Source: Noviherbaspirillum sedimenti (GTDB lineage: Bacteria; Pseudomonadota; Gammaproteobacteria; Burkholderiales; Burkholderiaceae_D). Taken from it: a stretch of 64,000 bases of DNA. The translations under genes and the position numbers were made by a program. The notes below the pieces were generated by a model that did not search any database, was not told where the DNA came from, and saw only the letters and a program-made list of their open reading frames with translations. Positions 9,570-17,599 of this stretch are shown piece after piece (the stretch's first letter is position 1; the number at the start of each line of letters is the position of its first letter). The DNA is taken from assembly GCF_003590835.1 (NCBI RefSeq), contig NZ_QYUQ01000002.1:806001-870000 (forward strand), read 5' to 3'.

Positions 9570-10771
9570 ACGATGCATTTATTTATGATCATGTGCGCAG
9601 TCCCCGTGGCAAAGGCCGCGCCACCGGCGCATTGCATGAAGTAACGCCAGTCCGGCTGGCGAGCCAGGTATTGTCGGCACTGCGGCAGCGCAACCAGTTC
9701 GACCCTGATTCAATCAGTGATGTGGGGCTCGGTGTCGTGATGCCTTTGGGCGAACAGGGCGCAGACCTCGCGCGCACAGCGGTCCTGCAAGCAGGCTATG
9801 GCGATGGCGTACCTGGCTTTCAGCTCAACCGCTTTTGCACTTCCGGACTGGACACCGTCAACATGGCTGCTGCAGCAATCATGTCCGGACAAGCTTCTGC
9901 CGGTATCGGCGGCGGCGTGGAATCCATGTCGCGCGTTGCCATCGGGTCGGATGGCGGCGCCTGCTATACCGACCCGCAAGTGACGCAACGCTTCGCGTAT
10001 ATTCCGAACGGCACCTGTGCCGACCTGATGGCGGCCCTGGGAGGATTTGGCCGCCAAGATATTGATGCCTATTCGGTGGAAAGCCAGCGCCGCGCAGCGC
10101 ATGCCCGTGATCATGGCTATTTTGCCAAGTCGCTGACGCCGGTGCGCGACGTGCTCGGTCAGGTTTTGCTTGATCACGACGAAGCGATTCGCGCCGACAC
10201 CTCGATGGAGGATCTCGCCAAGCTCAATCCAGCCTTTGCCGCGATTGGCGAAACCGGATTCGACGCCGTGGTCCTGCAACGCTATCCCCAGCTGGCATCC
10301 ATCCCCCACATGCACACCAGTGGCAGTTCAAGCGGCATCGTCGATGGCGCGTGCGCCATGCTGATTGGCGATCGCGCGTTCGGTACCCGAAACGGACTCA
10401 AGCCGAGGGCGCGCATTCGCGGCTTCATGTCGATTGCCAGCGAACCGAATATGGGCCTTGGTGGTCCGATGCCGGTCACGAAGAAACTGCTTGAACGTCT
10501 GGGCATGTCGATTGCCGATATTGACCTGTTTGAAGTCAATGAAGCATTCGCTGTGGTGCCCATGACCTATATGCGGGAATTCAATATTCCACACGAACGC
10601 ATCAATGTGAATGGCGGCGCCATTGCCCTTGGTCACCCGCTCGGCGCGACCGGCGCCATTCTGCTCGGCACGGTGCTGGACGAACTGGAGCGGCGCAATC
10701 TCAATACCGGTCTGGTCACCTTGTGTGCAGCGATCGGGCAAGCGACCGCGACCGTAATTGAGCGCGTCTGA
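9566..10771 (+). CDS. Acetyl-CoA acyltransferase (thiolase)
   Basis: A complete thiolase of 401 residues. It has the acyl-accepting Cys91 in NRFCTSGLD, the histidine of GGAIALGHPLGATG (His357) and the second catalytic cysteine in TLCAAIG (Cys387). It cleaves 3-ketoacyl-CoA, releasing acetyl-CoA, or propionyl-CoA if the chain is alpha-methylated. It overlaps the ligase gene by four bases and ends 30 bp before the bifunctional oxidation gene. With that neighbour it forms a FadA/FadB-like pair in reverse of the common order. Confidence 0.9.
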   Translation: MNDAFIYDHVRSPRGKGRATGALHEVTPVRLASQVLSALRQRNQFDPDSISDVGLGVVMPLGEQGADLARTAVLQAGYGDGVPGFQLNRFCTSGLDTVNMAAAAIMSGQASAGIGGGVESMSRVAIGSDGGACYTDPQVTQRFAYIPNGTCADLMAALGGFGRQDIDAYSVESQRRAAHARDHGYFAKSLTPVRDVLGQVLLDHDEAIRADTSMEDLAKLNPAFAAIGETGFDAVVLQRYPQLASIPHMHTSGSSSGIVDGACAMLIGDRAFGTRNGLKPRARIRGFMSIASEPNMGLGGPMPVTKKLLERLGMSIADIDLFEVNEAFAVVPMTYMREFNIPHERINVNGGAIALGHPLGATGAILLGTVLDELERRNLNTGLVTLCAAIGQATATVIERV

Positions 10772-10801
10772 AAATCATCCTTTGAACAATAAAGTCTATT
10801 C

Positions 10802-12982
10802 ATGCGTACATTAAGCCTTGAAATCGGGACAGATGGCATTGCCCTCATCACGATCGACCTTCCTGACCGTCCCTTCAATGTATTTACCCCGGAGTTCATT
10901 GAAGATCTGGCCGCTGCCGTCGAGACGGTCATTGCCAGCGATGCGATAAAGGGCGCGGTGATTACCTCCGGCAAAACCAACTTTCTTGCCGGCGCCGATC
11001 TGAAGGAAATTGCCCAGGCTTGCGAATTGACGCAAACGACAGCGCAGGCGCCAGACCGCTTCAAAGCCGAACGCGCAACGATGCGACGCATGGAAACGGG
11101 CGGCAAGCCGTTTGCCGCAGCGATCAACGGCCTGGCGCTTGGCGGCGGCCTGGAGCTCTGTCTGGCCTGTCATTACCGGGTCATCAGTGACGATCCGAGG
11201 ACGGTGGTAGGGCTGCCCGAGGTGACGGTCGGCCTGCTCCCCGGCGGCGGCGGCACACAGCGCCTGCCGCGCATGCTGGGCATTGAAAAGGCCTTGCCGC
11301 TGCTGTTGAACGGTACTTCGATCATGCCTGCGCAGGCAAAGGACCTGGGCATTGTGGATGCAAGCGTCCCGGCCGCCGATTTGATCGCGACCGCGCGCCG
11401 CTGGGTTCTGGAGAATCCGGCCGCGCAACAGCCATGGGATCGGAAAGGCTATCGTTTGCCGGGCGGTGCAGGGGCACTTGCGGCGCATGCCAACGGCAGT
11501 TTCTCGGTTGGCATGGCGGCAATTCGCAGCCGCACGCAAGGCAACTATCCAGCGCCGCTGGCAATCCTGTCGGCGGTGTACGAAGGCACCCAATTGCCGA
11601 TCGACCGCGGATTGCAAGTCGAAGGAAAGTATTTTGAGACCTTGATTCGCAATCCGGTGGCGCGCAATCTGATCCGTACCATGTTCATCAACAAGCGAAT
11701 GTGCGACAAGCTCGGCGGCCGCCCGCGGGATATACCGAAGAGCGCGGTGCGCAAACTCGGCGTGATCGGTGCCGGCATGATGGGAGCGGGAATCGCCTAT
11801 GCCGCAGCAGGCGTCGGCATCGATGTGGTGCTGCTTGATGCGACACAGGAGAAAGCGGAAAAAGGAAGGGATTATTCTTCCGCGATTGTTGCCAAGGAAA
11901 TCGAGAAAAACCGATTCACGCGCGAACAGGGCGCTTCCCTGTTGGGGCGCATTTGCGCGACCACCGACTATGCGCTGCTCGCAGACTGCGACCTGGTGAT
12001 CGAAGCCGTGTTCGAGAATCGCGCCATCAAGGCCGAAGTCATCGGCAACATCGACATGGTATTAAAGGCAAGCGCTGTCATTGCTTCCAATACTTCCACC
12101 TTGCCCATTACCGGCCTGGCGCAAAACGCGCGTCGCGCCGGCCAATTCATCGGCCTGCATTTCTTTTCCCCGGTTGAGCGCATGCCGCTGGTGGAAATCA
12201 TTGTCGGCAAGGAGACTTCGCCGGAAACCCTGGCCAGATCGATGGACTTTGTCGGTCAACTGCGCAAGACACCGATCGTTGTCCAGGACAGCCCCGGTTT
12301 CTATACCAGCCGCGTTTTTTGCACGTATGTCGATGAAGGCATGGCGATGCTGGAGGAGGGCGTCAATCCGGCCCTGATTGAAAATGCTGCGCGCATGTGC
12401 GGCATGGCGACCGGACCGCTGGCGGTACTGGACGAAGTCTCGCTCGACCTGCAAAAGAAAGTGATTGATCAGGCCATCGCAGATGGCCTGCCGAACAAAT
12501 TCCTGCGCGTGCATGCGCAGAATGTTGTGCTGAAAATGAATGAAATCGGCCGCCTGGGACGCAAAAGCGGTGGCGGCTTCTATGACTTTCCGGTCGGCGA
12601 AAAAAAGCATTTATGGCCTGGCTTGCATCAAATCTACCCGATCAAGACCGAGCAACCCAGTCTGGATGAAGTCCGCAATCGCCTGATGTACATCCAGGCG
12701 CTGGAAACCGCGCGCTGTATCGAGGAAGGCTTGATCACGCTGCCGATGCACGCCGACCTGGGGTCGATTCTTGGACTGGGATTTCCGACCTGGAGCGGCG
12801 GCGCGCTGTCGTTTATCGAAACGGTCGGCTTGCAGAAGTTCGTCGAGGAATGCCGTCACCTGGCCGCCCGCATCGGGCCGCGCTTCGCTCCTTCAGAATG
12901 GCTGGCGGAACGGGCAAGAGGCGGGCAGAGCTTCTATCCAGCGGCCTCGGGCACCAATCTGGCAGGGATGAACAATGCATAG
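10802..12982 (+). CDS. Bifunctional enoyl-CoA hydratase / 3-hydroxyacyl-CoA dehydrogenase (FadB/FadJ-like)
   Basis: A 726-residue multifunctional beta-oxidation protein. The N-terminal crotonase domain (about 1-190) contains FLAGADLKE and NGLALGGGLELCLA. The NAD-binding dehydrogenase domain starts near residue 319 with LGVIGAGMMGAGIAYAAA, and the catalytic histidine region is GLHFFSPVERMPLVE. A C-terminal dehydrogenase repeat (GRKSGGGFYDF, then another helical domain) completes the FadJ layout. It converts 2-enoyl-CoA to 3-ketoacyl-CoA for the thiolase just upstream. It overlaps the next acyl-CoA dehydrogenase gene by eight bases. FadB versus FadJ cannot be decided from sequence alone. Confidence 0.9.
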   Translation: MRTLSLEIGTDGIALITIDLPDRPFNVFTPEFIEDLAAAVETVIASDAIKGAVITSGKTNFLAGADLKEIAQACELTQTTAQAPDRFKAERATMRRMETGGKPFAAAINGLALGGGLELCLACHYRVISDDPRTVVGLPEVTVGLLPGGGGTQRLPRMLGIEKALPLLLNGTSIMPAQAKDLGIVDASVPAADLIATARRWVLENPAAQQPWDRKGYRLPGGAGALAAHANGSFSVGMAAIRSRTQGNYPAPLAILSAVYEGTQLPIDRGLQVEGKYFETLIRNPVARNLIRTMFINKRMCDKLGGRPRDIPKSAVRKLGVIGAGMMGAGIAYAAAGVGIDVVLLDATQEKAEKGRDYSSAIVAKEIEKNRFTREQGASLLGRICATTDYALLADCDLVIEAVFENRAIKAEVIGNIDMVLKASAVIASNTSTLPITGLAQNARRAGQFIGLHFFSPVERMPLVEIIVGKETSPETLARSMDFVGQLRKTPIVVQDSPGFYTSRVFCTYVDEGMAMLEEGVNPALIENAARMCGMATGPLAVLDEVSLDLQKKVIDQAIADGLPNKFLRVHAQNVVLKMNEIGRLGRKSGGGFYDFPVGEKKHLWPGLHQIYPIKTEQPSLDEVRNRLMYIQALETARCIEEGLITLPMHADLGSILGLGFPTWSGGALSFIETVGLQKFVEECRHLAARIGPRFAPSEWLAERARGGQSFYPAASGTNLAGMNNA

Positions 12983-14132
12983 ACTGATCTTTGATCCTGA
13001 ACACGAAGCCTTTCGTGACTCGGTGCGCCGCTTCATGCAGGCAGAAGTGGCGCCCAATGTAGACCGGTGGCGGGAGCAGGGCTGCTGTGATCGCGACATC
13101 TTTCGCAAAGCCGGCGAAATCGGATTGCTGCTGATGTGGGCGGATGAGCGGTACGGAGGTGCGGGCGAACAGGATTTTCGTTACGAACAGATCGTGTACG
13201 AGGAAAACATCCGCCATGGCGATATCGGGCTTTTTTTGACGCTGCACTCGCGGATTGTTGCACCCTACCTCGAACGCTTGGGAAGCGATGAACAAAAGCG
13301 GCGTTTGCTGGCACCGGCTGCGCGCGGAGAAAAAATACTTGCCATTGCGATGACCGAACCTGGCAGCGGTTCGGATCTGGCAGGCTTGAAATCCCATGCC
13401 CAGAAATTCGACGACCACTGGCTGCTGAACGGATCCAAGACTTATGTTTCGAACGGTATCAATGCCGACATTGTCATCGTCGCCGCGCGTACCGTACCGG
13501 ACTCCAGACATGGCATCGGCCTGTTCATCGTCGAGCGCGGGATGGCGGGCTTCGAACGTGGACGCAAGCTCGCCAAGATGGGCCTGGACGCGCAAGACAC
13601 GGCCGAATTGTTTTTCAAGGACGTCAAGGTACCGAAGTCAAATGTGCTCGGCGACCCGGTCAAGGGATTTGCCTATCTTGCCGACGGCCTGGTCGAAGAG
13701 CGGCTGCTGGCCGCCTGCCAGTCGCTGGCGCATGCGCAGCTGGCATTTGAGCTTACCCTCGAATTCGTCAAGGAAAGACGCGCCTTCGGCAAGCCGATTG
13801 GCGCCCTGCAAAACACGCGCTTCAAGATGGCAAGGATGCGCGCGCAGCTCGATGCGCAGCAGATATGGGTTGACGCGCTGGTGATGCAGCATAATGCCGG
13901 GCAGGTGAGCGCCGAAGCCGCAGCGGCGGCGAAGCTGCTGACTTCCGAGCTGGAAGGTGCCGTCATGGATGACTGTGTGCAGTTGCATGGTGGCGCCGGC
14001 TACATGGAAGAATACCGTATCAGCCGGATGTATCGCGATGCGCGCGTTTCACGCATTTATGCTGGTACTTCCGAAATCATGCTGGAGATAATCGGGCGCT
14101 CCCTTGGCCTCGACGAGAGAAGTCAGCGCTAA
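12975..14132 (+). CDS. Acyl-CoA dehydrogenase (long-chain/isovaleryl-type)
   Basis: A 385-residue FAD enzyme with the normal three-part acyl-CoA dehydrogenase fold. It has the FAD/substrate segment AMTEPGSGSDLAG, the middle-domain KTYVSNG, the helix ERRAFGKPIGALQN and the C-terminal QLHGGAGYMEEY. The loop before the end reads IYAGTSEIM, with Ala where medium-chain enzymes carry the catalytic Glu. Long-chain and isovaleryl dehydrogenases use a glutamate elsewhere, so I place it in that branch. It should introduce the 2,3 double bond that feeds the hydratases. It overlaps the bifunctional gene by eight bases. This is the first of two quite different dehydrogenases in the run. Confidence 0.9.
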   Translation: MHRLIFDPEHEAFRDSVRRFMQAEVAPNVDRWREQGCCDRDIFRKAGEIGLLLMWADERYGGAGEQDFRYEQIVYEENIRHGDIGLFLTLHSRIVAPYLERLGSDEQKRRLLAPAARGEKILAIAMTEPGSGSDLAGLKSHAQKFDDHWLLNGSKTYVSNGINADIVIVAARTVPDSRHGIGLFIVERGMAGFERGRKLAKMGLDAQDTAELFFKDVKVPKSNVLGDPVKGFAYLADGLVEERLLAACQSLAHAQLAFELTLEFVKERRAFGKPIGALQNTRFKMARMRAQLDAQQIWVDALVMQHNAGQVSAEAAAAAKLLTSELEGAVMDDCVQLHGGAGYMEEYRISRMYRDARVSRIYAGTSEIMLEIIGRSLGLDERSQR

Positions 14133-14154
14133 CGGCAATCGCATCCCATTTAAA

Positions 14155-14190
14155 AATTATTCAACAAGAGAGACAGCACCATGGATTTCA
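14155..14190 (+). repeat. 36-bp direct repeat, copy 1 (leader and start of kinase gene)
   Basis: AATTATTCAACAAGAGAG, then 8 variable bases, then ATGGATTTCA. The same arrangement recurs at 16374-16409 in front of the second acyl-CoA dehydrogenase, with one mismatch in the first 18 bases, identical spacing and ten identical bases across the start codon. It includes the ribosome-binding site (AAGAGAG) of the kinase gene. Confidence 0.8.
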
Positions 14191-15239
14191 AAAACGCCGG
14201 CGCCGCCGGCATGGAGCTGGACAGCCCGTCAATCCAGGAACGATTGACGCGCTACCTGCTTGCCCAGACTGAAGCCGACCATTTGGCGATCACGGGAATG
14301 GCGCGCCTGTCAGGCGGCGCCATCCAGGAAAACTGGGCGCTCGATATCACGGTCAAGGGCGGGGCTTACCAGGGCCAGCAATCCTGGGTGCTGCGCACCG
14401 ATGCGCCATCGGCCGTGGCGGTAAGCCTCACCCGGCCGCAGGAATTCGCCGTGCTGAGCGTTGCGCACAGCGCCGGCGTCACCGTGCCGCGGCCGCTGTG
14501 GCTGTGCCGCGAGCCGGACGTGATCGGGCGCGACTTCTTTGTCATGCAACGCATCGCCGGCATCGCCGCCGGCCACCGGCTGGTGCGCGAAGCCGAACTG
14601 GTGCCCACTCGCGCCTTGCTGGGCGAGGATTTGGGCGCCAATCTCGCGCAGCTGCATACGGTCAGGCCGCCGCAGCCTTTGCTGGATTTTCTGCCATCGC
14701 CGCATGACAACCATGCCCTGGCGACCATTGCCGGATACCGCCGCCACCTCGACGAGCTCGACGCCGCCCGGCCGACGCTGGAAGTGGGCTTGCGCTGGTG
14801 CGAATTGCATGCGCCGGCCAGCGTCCCGGCCTGTCTGATTCACCGGGACTACCGCACCGGAAACTACATGGTCGATCACGGCAGGCTGAGCGGCGTGCTC
14901 GACTGGGAATTTGCCGGCTGGGGCGAACCACTGGAAGACATCGGCTGGTTTATGGCCAGGTGCTGGCGCTTCAATGCCAACGAGCGCGAAGCCGGCGGCG
15001 TCGCCCATGTCGAGGACTTTTTACGCGGCTACCAGCGCATCTCGGGCCGCAGCTTTACGCCGGACGAACTGCGCTACTGGCAGGTGATGGCGCATCTGCG
15101 CTGGGCAGTGATTGCGCTGCAACAGGCGCAGCGTCATCTCTCCGGCAAGCAGCCGTCGCTGGAACTGGCCTTGACCGGCCGCCTGGTGGCTGATCTCGAA
15201 CATGAAATCCTTAACCTGACTGCAGGGGGAGTGCGATGA
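14181..15239 (+). CDS. Phosphotransferase (aminoglycoside-phosphotransferase fold), LvaA/ACAD11-kinase-like
   Basis: A 352-residue kinase-like protein. The catalytic loop is HRDYRTGNY (H221, D223, N228) and the metal-binding DWEFAGWGEP (D241) follows. The family includes the kinase half of ACAD10/ACAD11 and LvaA of the P. putida levulinate operon, which phosphorylates the 4-hydroxyl of 4-hydroxyacyl-CoA. Context supports that role: the next genes are a DUF6285 protein, a phosphatase, an ACAD11-type dehydrogenase and an SDR. The first ten codons may be acquired from the repeat, since a second ATG at 14211 (MELDSPSIQ) is where family similarity would naturally begin. It overlaps the following gene by four bases (ATGA). 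Confidence 0.85.
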   Translation: MDFKNAGAAGMELDSPSIQERLTRYLLAQTEADHLAITGMARLSGGAIQENWALDITVKGGAYQGQQSWVLRTDAPSAVAVSLTRPQEFAVLSVAHSAGVTVPRPLWLCREPDVIGRDFFVMQRIAGIAAGHRLVREAELVPTRALLGEDLGANLAQLHTVRPPQPLLDFLPSPHDNHALATIAGYRRHLDELDAARPTLEVGLRWCELHAPASVPACLIHRDYRTGNYMVDHGRLSGVLDWEFAGWGEPLEDIGWFMARCWRFNANEREAGGVAHVEDFLRGYQRISGRSFTPDELRYWQVMAHLRWAVIALQQAQRHLSGKQPSLELALTGRLVADLEHEILNLTAGGVR

Positions 15240-15649
15240 GTGACCGACCGAATGGGCAGGACTTGCTGCTGACTGCGCGCGAAGAGTTGATGAAACGCCT
15301 GTTGCCTGCATTGCCGGCCGAATTGCGCTACTCGGCGCTGATGGTTGCCAATGCCATGGCGATCGCCGCGCGCGAGCTCGATGCCGGACAGTCCGGTGAT
15401 TTGCGCGAGTTGGCCGGACTGCAACAGCTGTTGCCGGGAGAAGCAACAGCCGAGGCGCCAGTGGACGGCGAACTGTTGCAGCACGCCCTGACGGGTTACC
15501 GGAAAGAACTGTGCGCGCAAATCCGCGTCGGCAATTTCGACGCCGGCAAGCCGTCGCATCAGGAGCTGCTGCGGCACCTGGCGGAAAACGTAAGTCACAA
15601 GCTGACGCTCTCCAATCCCCGTCTGCTGTCATCCAGGAGCGCAAAATGA
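15236..15649 (+). CDS. DUF6285 protein, putative partner of the kinase (LvaB-like)
   Basis: A 137-residue, mostly helical protein with the DUF6285 pattern: LPALPAELRYSALMVANAMA near the N-terminus, LCAQIRVGNFD near residue 95 and a helix ending in TLSNPRL. No catalytic residues are recognisable. Genes of this family commonly sit directly after LvaA-type kinases. In the levulinate system the small protein LvaB is required together with the kinase, and I infer the same here. It is coupled at both ends by ATGA overlaps, to the kinase before it and the phosphatase after it. Equating DUF6285 with LvaB is from memory and should be checked by profile search. Confidence 0.78.
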   Translation: MSDRPNGQDLLLTAREELMKRLLPALPAELRYSALMVANAMAIAARELDAGQSGDLRELAGLQQLLPGEATAEAPVDGELLQHALTGYRKELCAQIRVGNFDAGKPSHQELLRHLAENVSHKLTLSNPRLLSSRSAK

Positions 15650-16368
15650 AGAAGGAAACGATGCTTGCGGCGACAAGGCGGCGCCGGCTGTACCTGGTAC
15701 GGCACGGCCACGTCAGCTATTTCGACGCCAACGGCCGCCCGTTGCCCCCGCTGCATGTCGAATTGTCGTCGCAGGGTCTCAGTCAGGTGCGAAGCCTGGC
15801 GGCGGCAATGGACGAAATTCGCATCGACCGCATCATCTGCTCCGATCTCGCGCGGGCAAGGCAGACGGCGCAGATCCTGGCCGAACGGATCGGTCCGCAG
15901 CTGGCGCCGGAAGCGCGACCGGCATGGCGTGAAATTCGCGCCGGCAGGTTGCGAGAAGTGCCGGCAGAGCGGCTGGAAGCCGAACTCGCATATGCCTACG
16001 ACCGCGCCGCACAAGACGATGCCGGTTTTGTCGGTGGCGAGAATTTCGCCGATTTCGCGCGGCGCATCCTGGATGCGCTGCAGGAGCTGCTCGCCGATCC
16101 GGGCTGGGACAGCGCGCTGGTGGTCAGCCACGACGCCGTCAATCGCGTGCTGCTTTGCTGGGCTGCCGGAACGGACCTCGGCGCCATGTCGGCGTTCGAG
16201 CAGGACACGGCATGCCTGAACATCGTCGATGTCGACTGGGACGGCGACCAGGCGCTGCGGCGCCTGATCCGTGCAGTCAATTTCACGGCCTACGATGCCG
16301 TGAAAACCACAGCCGACCTGACCGTGATGGAGCGGATATTTCGGGACTACCGGTCCGACGTCAAATAA
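15646..16368 (+). CDS. Histidine phosphatase family protein
   Basis: A 240-residue member of the phosphoglycerate-mutase-like phosphatases. The phosphorylated histidine is in LYLVRHGHV (H20), with the arginine of SDLARARQTAQ and the second histidine in ALVVSHDAVNRV (about residue 163). AGGAG precedes the ATG at 15646, which overlaps the DUF6285 stop as ATGA. It is tightly embedded between the kinase pair and the matching dehydrogenase, so its substrate is probably a phosphorylated acyl-CoA or acid from the pathway, not a glycolytic intermediate. That is inference. The classic lva operon has no such gene as far as I recall. Confidence 0.83.
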   Translation: MKKETMLAATRRRRLYLVRHGHVSYFDANGRPLPPLHVELSSQGLSQVRSLAAAMDEIRIDRIICSDLARARQTAQILAERIGPQLAPEARPAWREIRAGRLREVPAERLEAELAYAYDRAAQDDAGFVGGENFADFARRILDALQELLADPGWDSALVVSHDAVNRVLLCWAAGTDLGAMSAFEQDTACLNIVDVDWDGDQALRRLIRAVNFTAYDAVKTTADLTVMERIFRDYRSDVK

Positions 16369-16373
16369 AACCG

Positions 16374-16409
16374 AATTATTCTACAAGAGAGGAAATTCTA
16401 TGGATTTCA
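16374..16409 (+). repeat. 36-bp direct repeat, copy 2 (leader and start of second dehydrogenase)
   Basis: AATTATTCTACAAGAGAG, 8 variable bases, ATGGATTTCA. It matches 14155-14190 at 17 of 18 leading bases and all ten trailing bases. The protein start MDF is natural for dehydrogenases of this type, so this is probably the original copy and the one before the kinase is the derivative. Confidence 0.8.
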
Positions 16410-17575
16410 GCATCCCCGCAGAACTGCAGGCGCTACAGGCGCGCACCCGCGCTTTCATCGCCGACGAGCTTATTCCGCTGGAGCGCGATGCGCGCTGCAC
16501 GCCGCATGGGCCCAATGAGGATCTGCGCCGTGAACTTATCAACAAAGCACGCGCCGCTGGCCTGCTGTCGAGCCATGTGTCCGCCGAGTTCGGCGGCTTG
16601 GGCCTGAATCACTTCGCCAAGGCGATCGTTTTCGAGGAAGCCGGCTACTCGCCGCTGGGCCCGGTCGCGCTCAATATCGCCGCGCCTGATGAAGGCAACA
16701 TGCACCTGCTGGAACAGGTTGCGTCGCCAGCCCAGAAAGAACGCTGGCTGCGCCCGCTGGCCGCGGGAAAAATTCGTTCCTGCTTTTGCATGACCGAACC
16801 GGCGCCCGGCGCCGGCGCCGATCCCGGCATGCTGATGACCAGCGCCGTCAAGGATGGCGAGGACTACCTGATCAGCGGGGAAAAATGGTTCATTACCGGC
16901 GCCGAAGGGGCCAGCTTTGCCATCATCATGGCCAAGCTGGAGAATGGCGACGCCACCATGTTTCTGGCTGACATGGATAGCCCCGGCATCACCATCGAAC
17001 GTGCAATGGACTCGTTGGACACTTGCTTTCCCGGCGGACATGGCGTGGTGTCATTTGATAATTTGCGCGTGCCGGCCGAGCACATCCTCGGCGAACTTGG
17101 CCAAGGCTTCCGCTATGCGCAAGTGCGCCTGTCCCCGGCGCGGCTGACCCACTGCATGCGCTGGCTGGGCGCCGCGCGGCGGGCGCACGATGTGGCGACC
17201 GACTATGCGCGCAAGCGGCAAGCCTTCGGCAAGCCGATCGGTGCGCATGAAGGGGTTGGTTTCATGTTGGCCGACAATGAAATGGATTTGCACGCCACCC
17301 GCCTTTCTGTCTGGCATTGCGCCTGGGTGCTCGACCAGGGCGCACTTGGCAAGCATGAATCCAGCGTGGCCAAGGTCTTGTCTTCGGAAGCGATCTGGCG
17401 CGTGGTCGATCGCAGCGTGCAAATCCTCGGCGGCCAGGGCGTCACGCACGAAACCGTCGTTGCCCGCATCTTTGCTGACGTGCGCGCTTTCCGTATCTAC
17501 GACGGCCCGTCCGAAGTGCACCGCTGGAGCATCGCGCGCCACATTTTGCGTGGGAACCAGCACAATGCGCATTGA
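16400..17575 (+). CDS. Acyl-CoA dehydrogenase, ACAD11/LvaC-like
   Basis: A dehydrogenase of 391 residues. It starts MDFSIPAELQAL, has CMTEPAPGAGADPGM where normal enzymes have TEPGSGSD, and ends with RIYDGPSEVHRWSIARHIL. The DGP-EVHR ending is the signature of the ACAD10/ACAD11/LvaC branch, whose members act on 4-phosphoacyl-CoA and lead to loss of phosphate and formation of enoyl-CoA. Asp replaces the usual Glu in that loop. The ribosome site AAGAGAGG lies eight bases before the ATG. It starts 31 bp after the phosphatase and ends 24 bp before the SDR, so it is in the same transcription unit. The reaction is inferred from family and neighbours. Confidence 0.87.
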   Translation: MDFSIPAELQALQARTRAFIADELIPLERDARCTPHGPNEDLRRELINKARAAGLLSSHVSAEFGGLGLNHFAKAIVFEEAGYSPLGPVALNIAAPDEGNMHLLEQVASPAQKERWLRPLAAGKIRSCFCMTEPAPGAGADPGMLMTSAVKDGEDYLISGEKWFITGAEGASFAIIMAKLENGDATMFLADMDSPGITIERAMDSLDTCFPGGHGVVSFDNLRVPAEHILGELGQGFRYAQVRLSPARLTHCMRWLGAARRAHDVATDYARKRQAFGKPIGAHEGVGFMLADNEMDLHATRLSVWHCAWVLDQGALGKHESSVAKVLSSEAIWRVVDRSVQILGGQGVTHETVVARIFADVRAFRIYDGPSEVHRWSIARHILRGNQHNAH

Positions 17576-17599
17576 CCTTAACTTTGGAGAGCGAGTCCG

